Part shown: in pieces, positions 49,833 to 58,191 of the stretch
Position numbering within the stretch: the first letter of the stretch is position 1
How the letters are laid out: each line of letters begins with the position of its first letter
Assembly: GCA_045652125.1 (NCBI GenBank)
Contig: JAZRTT010000023.1
Location: 36,089-100,088 of the forward strand
Reading direction: 5' to 3'
Length of the DNA stretch: 64,000 nucleotides
Origin: Avoscillospira sp045652125
GTDB lineage: Bacteria; Bacillota; Clostridia; Oscillospirales; Oscillospiraceae
The notes under the pieces: generated by a model
What the model saw: the letters and a program-made list of their open reading frames with translations, nothing else
Told to the model about the DNA's origin: nothing
Databases searched by the model: none
Translations under genes and position numbers: made by a program

Positions 49833-50037
49833 ATTCATTACTTTCTTCGTCCTGTAATTTTTTTCGGTTTCCGGCATCAATAATTGCTCCAACGAGCAGG
49901 CCAATGCTCAAACCGATACACATACAAAGGCTGAGATTATCAATTGCGACACCAACAGCTGTGCCAATGGAAATTCCCAGACACATACCAAGAGGTGTGT
50001 AATGGGTCTGATCTTCAGGGGTGTCCTTGTTTTTCAT
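49831..50037 (-). CDS. Small Gly-zipper membrane protein
   Basis: 68 residues with two membrane helices (about 15-32 and 36-54) rich in Gly, Ala and Ile with GxxxG spacing (LGISIGTAVGVAID, IGLSIGLLVGAIID) and charged ends. The family is not recognised; many short Firmicute proteins share this design. It begins 14 bases after the stop of the LRR gene and is probably in the same transcript. The ribosome site is weak. Confidence 0.6.
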   Translation of the reverse strand: MKNKDTPEDQTHYTPLGMCLGISIGTAVGVAIDNLSLCMCIGLSIGLLVGAIIDAGNRKKLQDEESNE

Positions 50038-50051
50038 ACAACAGCATACCT

Positions 50052-51734
50052 TTACGCTTCCGGCTCAAACTTGGGGTTAAAGTTCACGATAACGGAGCTT
50101 TCTTCAAAGGGTTTGACAGCCTCGTTGACATCCTTGATGGGATTGTCCCAAACGTCCAGCTGAATCAGGTTGATATTGCCGACAAGGTGTTGAAGATCTT
50201 TGATTTTATTATAATCGAGACTTACGTAATTCAGTGTTTGAATGCTTGCCAAACCGGAGAGATCTTCGATCTCGTTGTAATCGGCGGAAAAAAGACTCAG
50301 TACGCTGTTGGTTTCGTCAATGTCCGGAATAGCGGTGATTTTGTTATGATCTGCTGTAAACTGTTCCAAACCGGTCAGCTTGGTCAGGATTGTAATGTCT
50401 GCAATGAGATTATTGGACAAATCCAGTTCCCGGAGGTTCTGACTTCCTTCCAAGGGAGTCAGGTCTGTGATGTTGTTGTTACCGGCCTTGAGAACGGTTA
50501 AATCTTTCTTGTCAGACAAGCTGCCGATCGAGGTGATACTGCATCGTGAAATATCCAGAGATTGCAGCTTGGTACAGGCACTCAGACCGGCGATGGAGGT
50601 GAGGGGATTACCGGAAAGGGATACAGATAATAATTCCGGCATTAAGGACAAAGCACCAATATCAGTGATGGTGTTGCCGGAAAGCTGCAGCTCAGTCAGC
50701 TTTGTCAGGCCGGCAAGCGGTGCCAGATCGGACAGCGCACAACTGTTCAAGGCAAGGGACTGCAGCTCAGAGAGAGAGCCGATGGCCTCCATACCGTCAG
50801 AAGAAATGATACATCCGGAAAGATCAAGCTGCTGCAGATTAGGCGTTTGCTGCAAAGCGGTAAAGTCCAGTCCGGAAACGTTATGTACAGACAGGGAACG
50901 CAGGCCGGTAAAATAATGGAGATCAGAAAGGGTTGTCACGGTTTCCGGCAATTCCAGGGCGGAAATGGTCCACAGGTCATCAGACATAATGGGTGCAGAG
51001 GCTTCCAAATTCAGGAGTTGGCGAACGACTGTATCTATGGCGGCATCTGCCAGAGTCACTTCTTCAATGACCCCTCCTACGGTGTAGCCGCTGACAACGG
51101 CAGGACTGACCAACCCGGATTCGCTGACACAAAGAGCGATGATGGTTGTTTCACCGCCGGAAAGCGTCAACGGTTCCTGATAGAGATCTTCGTTGTTGGA
51201 GGGGAATGCTCCGTCTGTGGTGAGATAAATGCGCCCCTCTGAAGATTGCGCTGAAACTTCAATATAGTCTGTATAATAACCACTCTCCGGAGTAACCACC
51301 GGAGGCAGGGGACGCTTTTCGGCCAGCTTTGCCTGCACCGTCTCACTGCTGATACGGTCCAGCATGCGAACGGCATCCAGAAATTTGCCCTGAGCCACAT
51401 AGGTGCGGCACAGGCTGGCATATAGTTCATAGTCATGGGGTGCTGCGGAGATTGCGCTTACAAGGGTGTACTCCGCTTTGGTATAATTTCCGCTGGCTAT
51501 ATAGGTTTCAGCCAGTTCCAGAGGAAGCTCTGTACGTTCCGGCAAAAGCTTCCATGCGGAATGGTAATATCTGACAGCGCGATTGTAGCGCTCGTTTTCT
51601 GATAGGGTTTGTGCTCTATGTTGAAAGAGATTGGCCGCGACAGTCGGGTTATAAAACAGGAAAAACCAGCAGGCGGCAGCCAGCAGAATAAAAGCCAGAA
51701 CCAGCGGGATTATGACTTTAAGTGATTTTTTCAT
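50052..51734 (-). CDS. Membrane-anchored TPR and leucine-rich-repeat protein
   Basis: 560 residues. An N-terminal membrane anchor (about 5-28) is followed by TPR-like helices (about 40-125: RYNRAVRYYHSAWKLLPER, YTKAEYTLVSAISAAP), a chitobiase-type C-terminal-like strand domain (near 140-200: SGYYTDYIEVSAQSSEGRI and ALCVSESGLVSPAV) and then about 12 leucine-rich repeats of internalin style (about 245-545), with the consensus LxxLxLSxNxIxDIxxLxxL. It faces outward and probably binds protein or glycan. The start at 51734 follows GGAGA and a fully consensus promoter. Confidence 0.85.
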   Translation of the reverse strand: MKKSLKVIIPLVLAFILLAAACWFFLFYNPTVAANLFQHRAQTLSENERYNRAVRYYHSAWKLLPERTELPLELAETYIASGNYTKAEYTLVSAISAAPHDYELYASLCRTYVAQGKFLDAVRMLDRISSETVQAKLAEKRPLPPVVTPESGYYTDYIEVSAQSSEGRIYLTTDGAFPSNNEDLYQEPLTLSGGETTIIALCVSESGLVSPAVVSGYTVGGVIEEVTLADAAIDTVVRQLLNLEASAPIMSDDLWTISALELPETVTTLSDLHYFTGLRSLSVHNVSGLDFTALQQTPNLQQLDLSGCIISSDGMEAIGSLSELQSLALNSCALSDLAPLAGLTKLTELQLSGNTITDIGALSLMPELLSVSLSGNPLTSIAGLSACTKLQSLDISRCSITSIGSLSDKKDLTVLKAGNNNITDLTPLEGSQNLRELDLSNNLIADITILTKLTGLEQFTADHNKITAIPDIDETNSVLSLFSADYNEIEDLSGLASIQTLNYVSLDYNKIKDLQHLVGNINLIQLDVWDNPIKDVNEAVKPFEESSVIVNFNPKFEPEA

Positions 51735-51764
51735 GGGATTTCTCCAATCTGCATAATTGCTGAT

Positions 51765-51793
51765 ATTATAATCGAATTCGGGAAACGTGTCAA
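51765..51793 (-). promoter_or_regulatory. Consensus promoter of the LRR gene
   Basis: Minus strand TTGACA (51788-51793), 17-base spacer, TATAAT (51765-51770): a perfect match to the sigma-A consensus. Confidence 0.85.
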
Positions 51794-51859
51794 CTAAAGC
51801 AAATGGAATATGAAGGGGCTGCCGGTCATATCCTTGCTGTGAAGGAGGGGTTGTCCTTG

Positions 51860-52825
51860 ATGCACGCTGTTTTGGCAGGTGTTGCTGCATTGTTTCTGGC
51901 ATTTCTGACACCTGCCGTATTGCTCGAGCCGGTGGAACCTGATTCGGTAGATCCAAAAATACTGTTGGTGGAAAATGAACCTCAGGCCGCAGCTGAACCA
52001 AATGTTCGATTACAGACCGGTCAGATTGTAAAGGAATTGCCTTTGGACACCTATTTAACCGGAGTTTTGATATCGGAAATGCCCATGTCTTTCAGTCTTG
52101 AAGCATTGAAAGCCCAGGCGATTGCGGCAAGGACATTTGCCATGCGGCAGATACAGGGAGGAAAGCACAGCGGTTTTGATCTATGTGATCAAAGCAGCTG
52201 TTGTCAGGCATGGACCGGAGAAGAGGGGGTGCTCCGTAAACTGGGGGACAGTTGGTGCGATTATTGGGATAAGGCAGCGGCTGCCGTAGCAGAAACATCC
52301 GGTCAAGTCCTGACATACAAGGGGGAATTGATCGATGCTGTGTATTTTTCCTGCTCCGGTGGTGCTACCGAGGATGCCGTGGCTGTTTGGGGTGGACAGG
52401 TGCCTTATTTACAGTCTGTGGAAAGTCCCGGAGAGGAAGAGGCTGCAAAGTATCACACAACAGTATCTTACACCCGGGATGATTTTTGCCGGATCATCAA
52501 GCAGGCGCAGCCTGCGGTCTTACTGGATAGTAATGAAAAAAACTGGATAAAGTCAGTCAGCAGAACCAAAGGAGGTGGCGTTGCAGAGATAAATATTGGC
52601 GGCTGCTCGTTTACAGGCACAGAAATCAGGAGCCTTTTTGATCTGAATTCTACATTTTTTACTTTGGAGACGGGAGCAGATTCAGTTGTCTTTTCTGTTT
52701 ATGGCTACGGGCATCGTGTTGGTATGAGTCAGTATGGAGCAAACGCCATGGCAAACGAAGGTTACTCCTGCCAGGAAATTTTGAGTCACTATTATCAAGG
52801 GGCGGAAATTAGGAAAATGAAATAA
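51860..52825 (+). CDS. spoIID: Stage II sporulation protein D (SpoIID)
   Basis: About 321 residues with an N-terminal membrane anchor (about 3-22) and the SpoIID/LytB domain: LPLDTYLTGVLISEMPMSF near 56, ALKAQAIAARTFAM near 77, the catalytic-region CSGGATEDA near 160 and GYGHRVGMSQYGANAMA near 285. SpoIID is a lytic transglycosylase needed for forespore engulfment. The start is uncertain: AAGGAGG fits a TTG or the adjacent ATG (51857/51860); an ATG at 51803 lacks a ribosome site. No clear sporulation-sigma promoter could be identified. Confidence 0.92.
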   Translation: MHAVLAGVAALFLAFLTPAVLLEPVEPDSVDPKILLVENEPQAAAEPNVRLQTGQIVKELPLDTYLTGVLISEMPMSFSLEALKAQAIAARTFAMRQIQGGKHSGFDLCDQSSCCQAWTGEEGVLRKLGDSWCDYWDKAAAAVAETSGQVLTYKGELIDAVYFSCSGGATEDAVAVWGGQVPYLQSVESPGEEEAAKYHTTVSYTRDDFCRIIKQAQPAVLLDSNEKNWIKSVSRTKGGGVAEINIGGCSFTGTEIRSLFDLNSTFFTLETGADSVVFSVYGYGHRVGMSQYGANAMANEGYSCQEILSHYYQGAEIRKMK

Positions 52826-52827
52826 TA

Positions 52828-52857
52828 AACAGCAGCAAACATTTGTTTGCTGCTGTT
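52828..52857. terminator. Bidirectional terminator
   Basis: AACAGCAGCAAAC, ATTT loop, GTTTGCTGCTGTT between convergent genes. Confidence 0.85.
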
Positions 52858-52869
52858 GCACATATTTTC

Positions 52870-53103
52870 TTAAAACAAGTTCAGGACCAATGTAAGAATT
52901 AAAAACAAGGCGGCAATCCACTTGGTCAAAGAGGCCAGCATATTGTCACGGGATGCATTTCTGTTCTTGGACATAAAGCTTTCAGAAGATCCGGTGATAG
53001 CACCAAGGCCGCCTTCCTTGCCGGACTGCATCATAACGATGGCAACCAGACCCACAGCACAAAGTACCTGAACAACGGTGAGAATGATGTGCAGAACTTC
53101 CAT
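52870..53103 (-). CDS. secG: Preprotein translocase subunit SecG
   Basis: 77 residues with two membrane helices (about 3-22 and 57-75) and the conserved loop VAIVMMQSGKEGGLGAITG between them. SecG assists SecYE in protein export. GGAGGAA precedes the ATG. It lies downstream of prfB; the rnr and smpB genes that often follow secG are not here. Confidence 0.95.
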   Translation of the reverse strand: MEVLHIILTVVQVLCAVGLVAIVMMQSGKEGGLGAITGSSESFMSKNRNASRDNMLASLTKWIAALFLILTLVLNLF

Positions 53104-53179
53104 AATTCCTCCATAGCGTCAAATGACGGCCGTTATTCCGGCGAACGGCAAGCCGAGATATTATCACATAACAATGTGT

Positions 53180-53208
53180 ATGATATCACATATTTCGCAG
53201 TATTGCAA
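53180..53208 (-). promoter_or_regulatory. secG promoter
   Basis: Minus strand TTGCAA (53203-53208), 17-base spacer, TATCAT (53180-53185) with TGA upstream. The leader of about 70 bases contains GC-rich partial dyads. Confidence 0.65.
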
Positions 53209-53228
53209 GGGAAAATTTAGAAATTAGA

Positions 53229-54356
53229 TCACTTGGTTGCCCATTGACCCGTTGCCATGCAGTTAAGGTAGGCGTTGATAAAACCATCCAGATCTCCATC
53301 CATAACGGCGTTGATATTGGTCATTTCATAGGCGGTTCTGGTATCTTTTGCTAAGGTATAGGGCATGAATACATAGCTTCTGATTTGGCTGCCCCATTCG
53401 ATTTTTTGTTGTACGCCCTTAATGTCAGAAATTTTTTCAAAGTGCTCACGCTGCTGAATCTCCACCAGCTTGGAACGGAGCATACGCATACACTGTTCCT
53501 TGTTCTGGAACTGATCGCGCTGTGTCTGACAGGAGACAACGATGCCGGAGGGTTTATGAATCAACCGGACGGCGGAGGAGGTTTTGTTAATGTGCTGTCC
53601 ACCTGCACCGGAGGAACGGAACACCTGCATTTCAATGTCTTCCTGACGAATTTCTACTTCTACATCATCGTCGATCTCCGGGATTACTTCCACAGCGGCA
53701 AAAGAGGTCTGACGGCGGCCTGCGGCATCAAAGGGAGAGACGCGAACCAGACGATGGACGCCGTTTTCGCTTTTGAGAAAACCATAGGCATTGGTGCCTT
53801 CAATCATAATGCTGGCGGATTTCAGGCCGGCTTCGTCGCCGTCCAGATAATCCAAAATTTTATAGGAAAATCCATGCCGCTCTGCCCATCGTGTATACAT
53901 ACGGTAGAGCATTTGGCACCAGTCCTGTGCTTCTGTACCGCCGGCACCGGCCTGGAAGGACAACAAAGCATTGTTGCTGTCGTAGTCGCCGGTGAGAAGC
54001 GTTTCCAATCGAGTAGCTTCCATTTGGTCTTCCAGCTGAATATAGCCGGTGGTAAGTTCATCCAGAAGGCTTTCGTCATTCTCCTCCTGAGCCATCTCGA
54101 TAATGGTCATCAAGTCGTCCCACATTTCCAGCATCTTATGATACCGGCTGATTTTTGCTTCCAATTGGCGGGAACGTTTCATAACCTGCTGGGAAACAGC
54201 TTGGTTATCCCAAAAACCGGGTGCTTCAATTTGGGCGTGCAGGCGGTCAAGCTCTTCCTCACAGGCTCCCAAATTCAAAGAATCGGAAAGACCGTTCAGC
54301 TTCGGCTTCAGACCGGTCAGCTTTACTTTATATTCATCAAATTCAATCATACTCAT
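53229..54356 (-). CDS. prfB: Peptide chain release factor 2
   Basis: 375 residues. The stop-codon recognition tripeptide SPF is in VRVSPFDAAGRRQTS (near 206) and the catalytic GGQ in SSGAGGQHINKTSSAV (near 248), which identify RF2 for UGA/UAA. The reading frame is continuous from the N-terminus (MSMIEFDEYK) through LSDSLNLGACEEELD, where most bacteria need a +1 frameshift at an in-frame UGA. The heptamer TCTTTGA survives here but out of frame. The start at 54356 follows AGAGTGG. Confidence 0.95.
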   Translation of the reverse strand: MSMIEFDEYKVKLTGLKPKLNGLSDSLNLGACEEELDRLHAQIEAPGFWDNQAVSQQVMKRSRQLEAKISRYHKMLEMWDDLMTIIEMAQEENDESLLDELTTGYIQLEDQMEATRLETLLTGDYDSNNALLSFQAGAGGTEAQDWCQMLYRMYTRWAERHGFSYKILDYLDGDEAGLKSASIMIEGTNAYGFLKSENGVHRLVRVSPFDAAGRRQTSFAAVEVIPEIDDDVEVEIRQEDIEMQVFRSSGAGGQHINKTSSAVRLIHKPSGIVVSCQTQRDQFQNKEQCMRMLRSKLVEIQQREHFEKISDIKGVQQKIEWGSQIRSYVFMPYTLAKDTRTAYEMTNINAVMDGDLDGFINAYLNCMATGQWATK

Positions 54357-54438
54357 GCAAATACCACTCTCTATGAATTTATGCCAAATCATTATACAGA
54401 AGAATCCTACAACTGTAAAGAGAAAAGTGTGTTTTTGG

Positions 54439-55797
54439 TTATGGATATTCTTCTTCTGGGAGATTCCTCAGAAATCGAAGAACAACGGGGACGGAAACGA
54501 TAAATGTAATCACATCAGCCAGAGGCTGCGCAATCTGAATTCCGATCAGACCCAAGAAAGATGGAAGAATGAGAATGGCAGGAATATAGCAAAGACCGCT
54601 GCGCATGGCTGACAGAACGGCAGATCGGCCAGCTTTTCCGGTGCTCTGGAACATCATATTACCGGCTGTTGAAAAGGGGAGGAGCAGACAGCCCAGGCAT
54701 CCCATTTTAAGTGCGGGAACTGCGATTTTGACCACAGAGGGATCCGGCTGGAACAGACGTGCTGCCGGTGCGGCAAAAACATAACAGGCGGCTGCCAATA
54801 TACTGATCAGCAGTTGCCCTGCCAAGGTGGTAAACCAGAATCCTTTTTTGACCCTGGGATACTTTTTTGCCCCATAATTGAAGGCGGCTACCGGTTGGAA
54901 GCCCTGGCCGATGCCAATACCGACAGAGAATACAAAATTGGTAATCCGACCAACAATGCTCATAGCGGCGACGGCGGCGTCTCCGTAAATACCAGCCTGA
55001 TGGTTCAAAATCAGAATGGAGAGGCTGCCGAGACCTTGACGAAGGAGTGCCGGGAATCCGATTTTCAGAATAGAAGGTATTTGAGGAAACAGATTTTGCG
55101 GTTTTCTCAGCCTGCTTTGGGTTTTTCCGGACAAGAACATATAAAGAAGAATGGAAAAACTGACCACTTGAGAAAGGGCGGTGGCAAGACCTGCCCCGGA
55201 TGTTCCCATTTGAAAGACAATTATAAACAGGGGATCCAGAATGATATTCAGCAAGCCGCCGATGGTCATACCGATCATGGCATAGAAGGACATTCCTTCG
55301 TAACGAAGAATATTATTCAGGACACAGCTGGAGGTAAAAAACGGACCGGATAGAAGAATCCAACCGGCATAACTTTTGGCGTGGGGCAAAATGGTGTCCG
55401 TACTGCCAAGCAGGTACATCAAGGGCTCCAAGAAAATCAGACCCAAAACGCTGATGAGCAGGCCTGTTGCAAATGCCGACCAAAAACCTGCGGTGGCAAA
55501 ACGTGTGGCATTGTCAGTATCGTGCTGGCCAAGTCGACGGGAAATAATACTGCCGGCACCCTGACCCCATGTAAATCCAAAGGCTTGAAAGACAGCCATC
55601 AGGCTAAAGACAACACCGATGGCACCGGAGGCACTCTTTCCAAGGGTTCCGACAAAAAATGTATCTGCCATGTTGTAGATGTTGGTAATGAGCATGCTGA
55701 CAATTGTAGGCAGTCCAAGTTTCATGATGAGCTTGGGTATGGGGGTTTCTGTCATGCGCTTATACTTGTCTGCTTCTTGCTCGTATCTGATATTCAC
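54439..55797 (-). CDS. MATE family efflux protein
   Basis: 452 residues with about 12 membrane helices in two homologous halves. ETPIPKLIMKLGLPTIVSML at the N-terminus, NMADTFFVGTLG near 42, WGQGAGSIISRRLG near 77 and GIGQGFQPVAAFNYGAKKY near 298 are typical of the clostridial MATE group that exports drugs or metabolites with Na+ or H+. It uses a GTG start with GGAGGTG 5 bases upstream. Its promoter shares a -35 with the divergent thioesterase gene. Confidence 0.93.
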   Translation of the reverse strand: MNIRYEQEADKYKRMTETPIPKLIMKLGLPTIVSMLITNIYNMADTFFVGTLGKSASGAIGVVFSLMAVFQAFGFTWGQGAGSIISRRLGQHDTDNATRFATAGFWSAFATGLLISVLGLIFLEPLMYLLGSTDTILPHAKSYAGWILLSGPFFTSSCVLNNILRYEGMSFYAMIGMTIGGLLNIILDPLFIIVFQMGTSGAGLATALSQVVSFSILLYMFLSGKTQSRLRKPQNLFPQIPSILKIGFPALLRQGLGSLSILILNHQAGIYGDAAVAAMSIVGRITNFVFSVGIGIGQGFQPVAAFNYGAKKYPRVKKGFWFTTLAGQLLISILAAACYVFAAPAARLFQPDPSVVKIAVPALKMGCLGCLLLPFSTAGNMMFQSTGKAGRSAVLSAMRSGLCYIPAILILPSFLGLIGIQIAQPLADVITFIVSVPVVLRFLRNLPEEEYP

Positions 55798-55815
55798 AAC
55801 AACACCTCCAGACTC

Positions 55816-55843
55816 ATTTTACATCAAAATTAGGAAATTGCAA
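55816..55843 (-). promoter_or_regulatory. MATE gene promoter (shared -35)
   Basis: Minus strand TTGCAA (55838-55843), 16-base spacer, TAAAAT (55816-55821). Confidence 0.65.
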
Positions 55844-55866
55844 ATTTGTTTTCCGTGGGTTATAAT
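55838..55866 (+). promoter_or_regulatory. Thioesterase promoter (shared -35)
   Basis: TTGCAA (55838-55843), 17-base spacer, TATAAT (55861-55866). The self-complementary TTGCAA is the -35 for both directions. Confidence 0.7.
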
Positions 55867-55898
55867 GAAAATAATTTGGGAAGAAGAGGTATAAGATC

Positions 55899-56618
55899 AT
55901 GTCACCTTTTTGCCTGCCGTCCCGTGTTTTTTACGGAGATATAGACAACAATCTGCATTTGAGCCTGTCAGGTGCTATGCGGCTCATGCAGGAAGCGGCT
56001 GTGGTTCATTCTGCACAATCCGGCTATTCTGTCATGGACGTGGAGAGAACCGGAGTGGTCTGGATGCTGGTTCAATGGCGGGTGCGCCTTACAAATTATG
56101 TGCGATGGAACGAAACGGTGGATGTTATCACATGGCCGCAAACCATGGAAAGACTAACTTCAAATCGTTGCTTTCGAATATTGGACAGCAGGGGGCAGCA
56201 GGTGGCCATTGGTGAGAGTTGCTGGTTATTGGTCAATGCGGATACAGGCAGAGTGATGCGTATTCCGCCGGAGGTCGCCTCCGCTTATGAATTGCTGCCC
56301 GAAGGTGTTTTCGACAGCCCGCCCGATAACCCCCCGAAGGAAATCGGGAATGAGACCTTCTCGTGCATGGTTTCTCGGCGGGATCTTGACACCAACTGCC
56401 ATGTAAACAATTTGGTGTATCTGGACTATGCCCGGGAAGCATTGCCTGCCGGAACAAAAATCGAAGATTATTCCGAGGTTGTGATCCGATATCACAGACA
56501 GCTTCTCCTCGGTGATCCGGTACACTGCTATCATACGCCGCTGCCCAACGGACATTTCATACAGATTTGCGGCAATGATCCCCACCAATTGCACAGTACG
56601 GTGCGGTTCTTGAAATAA
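55899..56618 (+). CDS. Acyl-ACP thioesterase
   Basis: 239 residues forming a double hot-dog fold. The first half has the helix DIDNNLHLSLSGAMRLMQEA near 15; the second has RDLDTNCHVNNLVYLDYA near 165 with the catalytic Asn/His region of the FatA/FatB-like family. It releases fatty acids from acyl carrier protein; chain length cannot be read from sequence. GAAGAGG precedes the ATG. It is divergent from the MATE exporter, which may or may not be functionally linked. Confidence 0.88.
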   Translation: MSPFCLPSRVFYGDIDNNLHLSLSGAMRLMQEAAVVHSAQSGYSVMDVERTGVVWMLVQWRVRLTNYVRWNETVDVITWPQTMERLTSNRCFRILDSRGQQVAIGESCWLLVNADTGRVMRIPPEVASAYELLPEGVFDSPPDNPPKEIGNETFSCMVSRRDLDTNCHVNNLVYLDYAREALPAGTKIEDYSEVVIRYHRQLLLGDPVHCYHTPLPNGHFIQICGNDPHQLHSTVRFLK

Positions 56619-56622
56619 ATGT

Positions 56623-56654
56623 AAAACGGTGCAGCCGTCTGACTGCACCGTTTT
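56623..56654. terminator. Bidirectional terminator
   Basis: AAAACGGTGCAG/CTGCACCGTTTT stem between convergent genes. Confidence 0.9.
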
Positions 56655-56691
56655 GTAATAATTGAGAGACAAATGGAAACGGCGTGCACAA

Positions 56692-58026
56692 TTACTTTCC
56701 GGAATCGAAAGAATCCGTGCTGTCGGGATCCATCTTTGTGTTGGTCTCCAGATTGGCAATGGCTTCGGTCATCTGGGGCTCATAAGCCTCAAACAGCTTG
56801 GATTTGATTGCCGCGCGGATGGGGAGCACCTGGAAACGTCCCTCCACACCTTCTCCTGCATCAAGAATGTACAGAGGTGTGTATTCTGCGGCCGTAACAG
56901 AGGTCTCACCGGTAGCACCGCTCTTGGTAAATTCAAGATTGACAATGAGGCTTTCCATGGAGAATTCGTTGTCCATATCAGAAATAAAGTTGCCGAGGCT
57001 GTATGCGACAAAGCAGGTTTTATCCTCGCCGTCTTTGGTTGTCACATCCACATAGCCCATGGGGCCCGCCACATGGCTGTGAGAACCCAGAATAACATCA
57101 ACACCGTTTTCCAGCATCAGGTCAGTAATATCCTGCTGGCTCTCACTAACGGCGATCTCGTATTCACTGCCCCAGTGGCACAACGCAACGATCACATCGG
57201 GGTTCAAGGATTTTGCATCGTCGATACGGTCGAGAATTTTGGAAGAATCCACTTTGGTATAGGTGTCGGTATAATCACTATACAGCAAATCAACTGCGTA
57301 TTCGTTGTTTGTGGGAAGTGTTCTGCCGTCTACACCTTTGGTAAAGCCGATAAAGGCGATTTTGATTCCGTTGACTTCCCGCATGATAGCACCTGCGCCG
57401 GGAGTTTCGTCGGGGTCGGAAATATGGGTGCCGACATGGTCGATTCCGACGGAGTTCAGGAACTTGGCGGTGGAGGCCAGTCCGTTGATGCCATTGGTAA
57501 TGGAATAGGTGTTTGCTGTCAGCATCACGTCAAAGCCAATATCCTTCAGAGATGTGGCAAGGGTTTCCGGAGCATTCCAATAAGGCTTGCCGGTGTAAGG
57601 GGTACTGCCGGTCATGTTCATTTCCAGATTTCCAACGGTCAGATCTGCACTCATGGTATATGCGGACACAGCAAGGAAACAATCGGTAAAATCGTAAGAA
57701 AGATCCTCTTGCTGTGCGTCCATAAGCTGGGTATCATAGAACATGATATCTCCGACGGCGGCCAATGTGGCCTTCCGGTCCGGTTCTACCTGCGGCACTT
57801 CTTCTTCCGCAGGGGGCGGCATGATAATGTCATTCTGGGGTTCATCGGGACCTTTGCCGGAACACCCCTTGACCAGCAGGACGATCAACAGTACCAACAC
57901 AATGGCGGCGGCGATGAGGATAATGCGTTGCTGCATCTGGCGCTTACGCTTCATTTCCAGACGACGCATTCTGCGCTGCTCAAGCAGTTCTTCATTGCGT
58001 TCAAATTCTTCGTTTTGATTGGACAT
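56692..58026 (-). CDS. CapA family membrane-anchored metallophosphatase-like protein
   Basis: 444 residues. A charged cytosolic N-terminus and one membrane helix (about 35-53) precede a CapA/PgsA-type domain: ATLAAVGDIMFYD near 86, VGNLEMNMTG near 130, TANTYSITNGINGL near 168, VALCHWGSEYE near 275 and ILGSHSHVAGPMGY near 305. The conserved Asp, Glu and His residues fit a calcineurin-like metal site. The family is linked to poly-gamma-glutamate capsule export, but no capB/capC genes are here, so the role is open. AGGAGGG precedes the ATG. Confidence 0.87.
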   Translation of the reverse strand: MSNQNEEFERNEELLEQRRMRRLEMKRKRQMQQRIILIAAAIVLVLLIVLLVKGCSGKGPDEPQNDIIMPPPAEEEVPQVEPDRKATLAAVGDIMFYDTQLMDAQQEDLSYDFTDCFLAVSAYTMSADLTVGNLEMNMTGSTPYTGKPYWNAPETLATSLKDIGFDVMLTANTYSITNGINGLASTAKFLNSVGIDHVGTHISDPDETPGAGAIMREVNGIKIAFIGFTKGVDGRTLPTNNEYAVDLLYSDYTDTYTKVDSSKILDRIDDAKSLNPDVIVALCHWGSEYEIAVSESQQDITDLMLENGVDVILGSHSHVAGPMGYVDVTTKDGEDKTCFVAYSLGNFISDMDNEFSMESLIVNLEFTKSGATGETSVTAAEYTPLYILDAGEGVEGRFQVLPIRAAIKSKLFEAYEPQMTEAIANLETNTKMDPDSTDSFDSGK

Positions 58027-58056
58027 ATTATCCCTCCTTAGCGGTATGTCGATTAT

Positions 58057-58085
58057 ATTATACTATATCATGTGGAATTTCTCAA
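58057..58085 (-). promoter_or_regulatory. capA-like gene promoter
   Basis: Minus strand TTGAGA (58080-58085), 17-base spacer, TATAAT (58057-58062). Confidence 0.65.
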
Positions 58086-58127
58086 TTAGTTTTTTGTAAA
58101 TTATGGAACGGCAGGAAAAACCCGGGG

Positions 58128-58156
58128 TTGGCGAATAGCCTTCCCTGTGATATAAT
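58128..58156 (+). promoter_or_regulatory. GH25 lysozyme promoter
   Basis: TTGGCG (58128-58133), 17-base spacer, TATAAT (58151-58156) with TGA upstream. Confidence 0.65.
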
Positions 58157-58191
58157 GGGACAAAATGTCGGAATCATACAAAGGAGTATCT

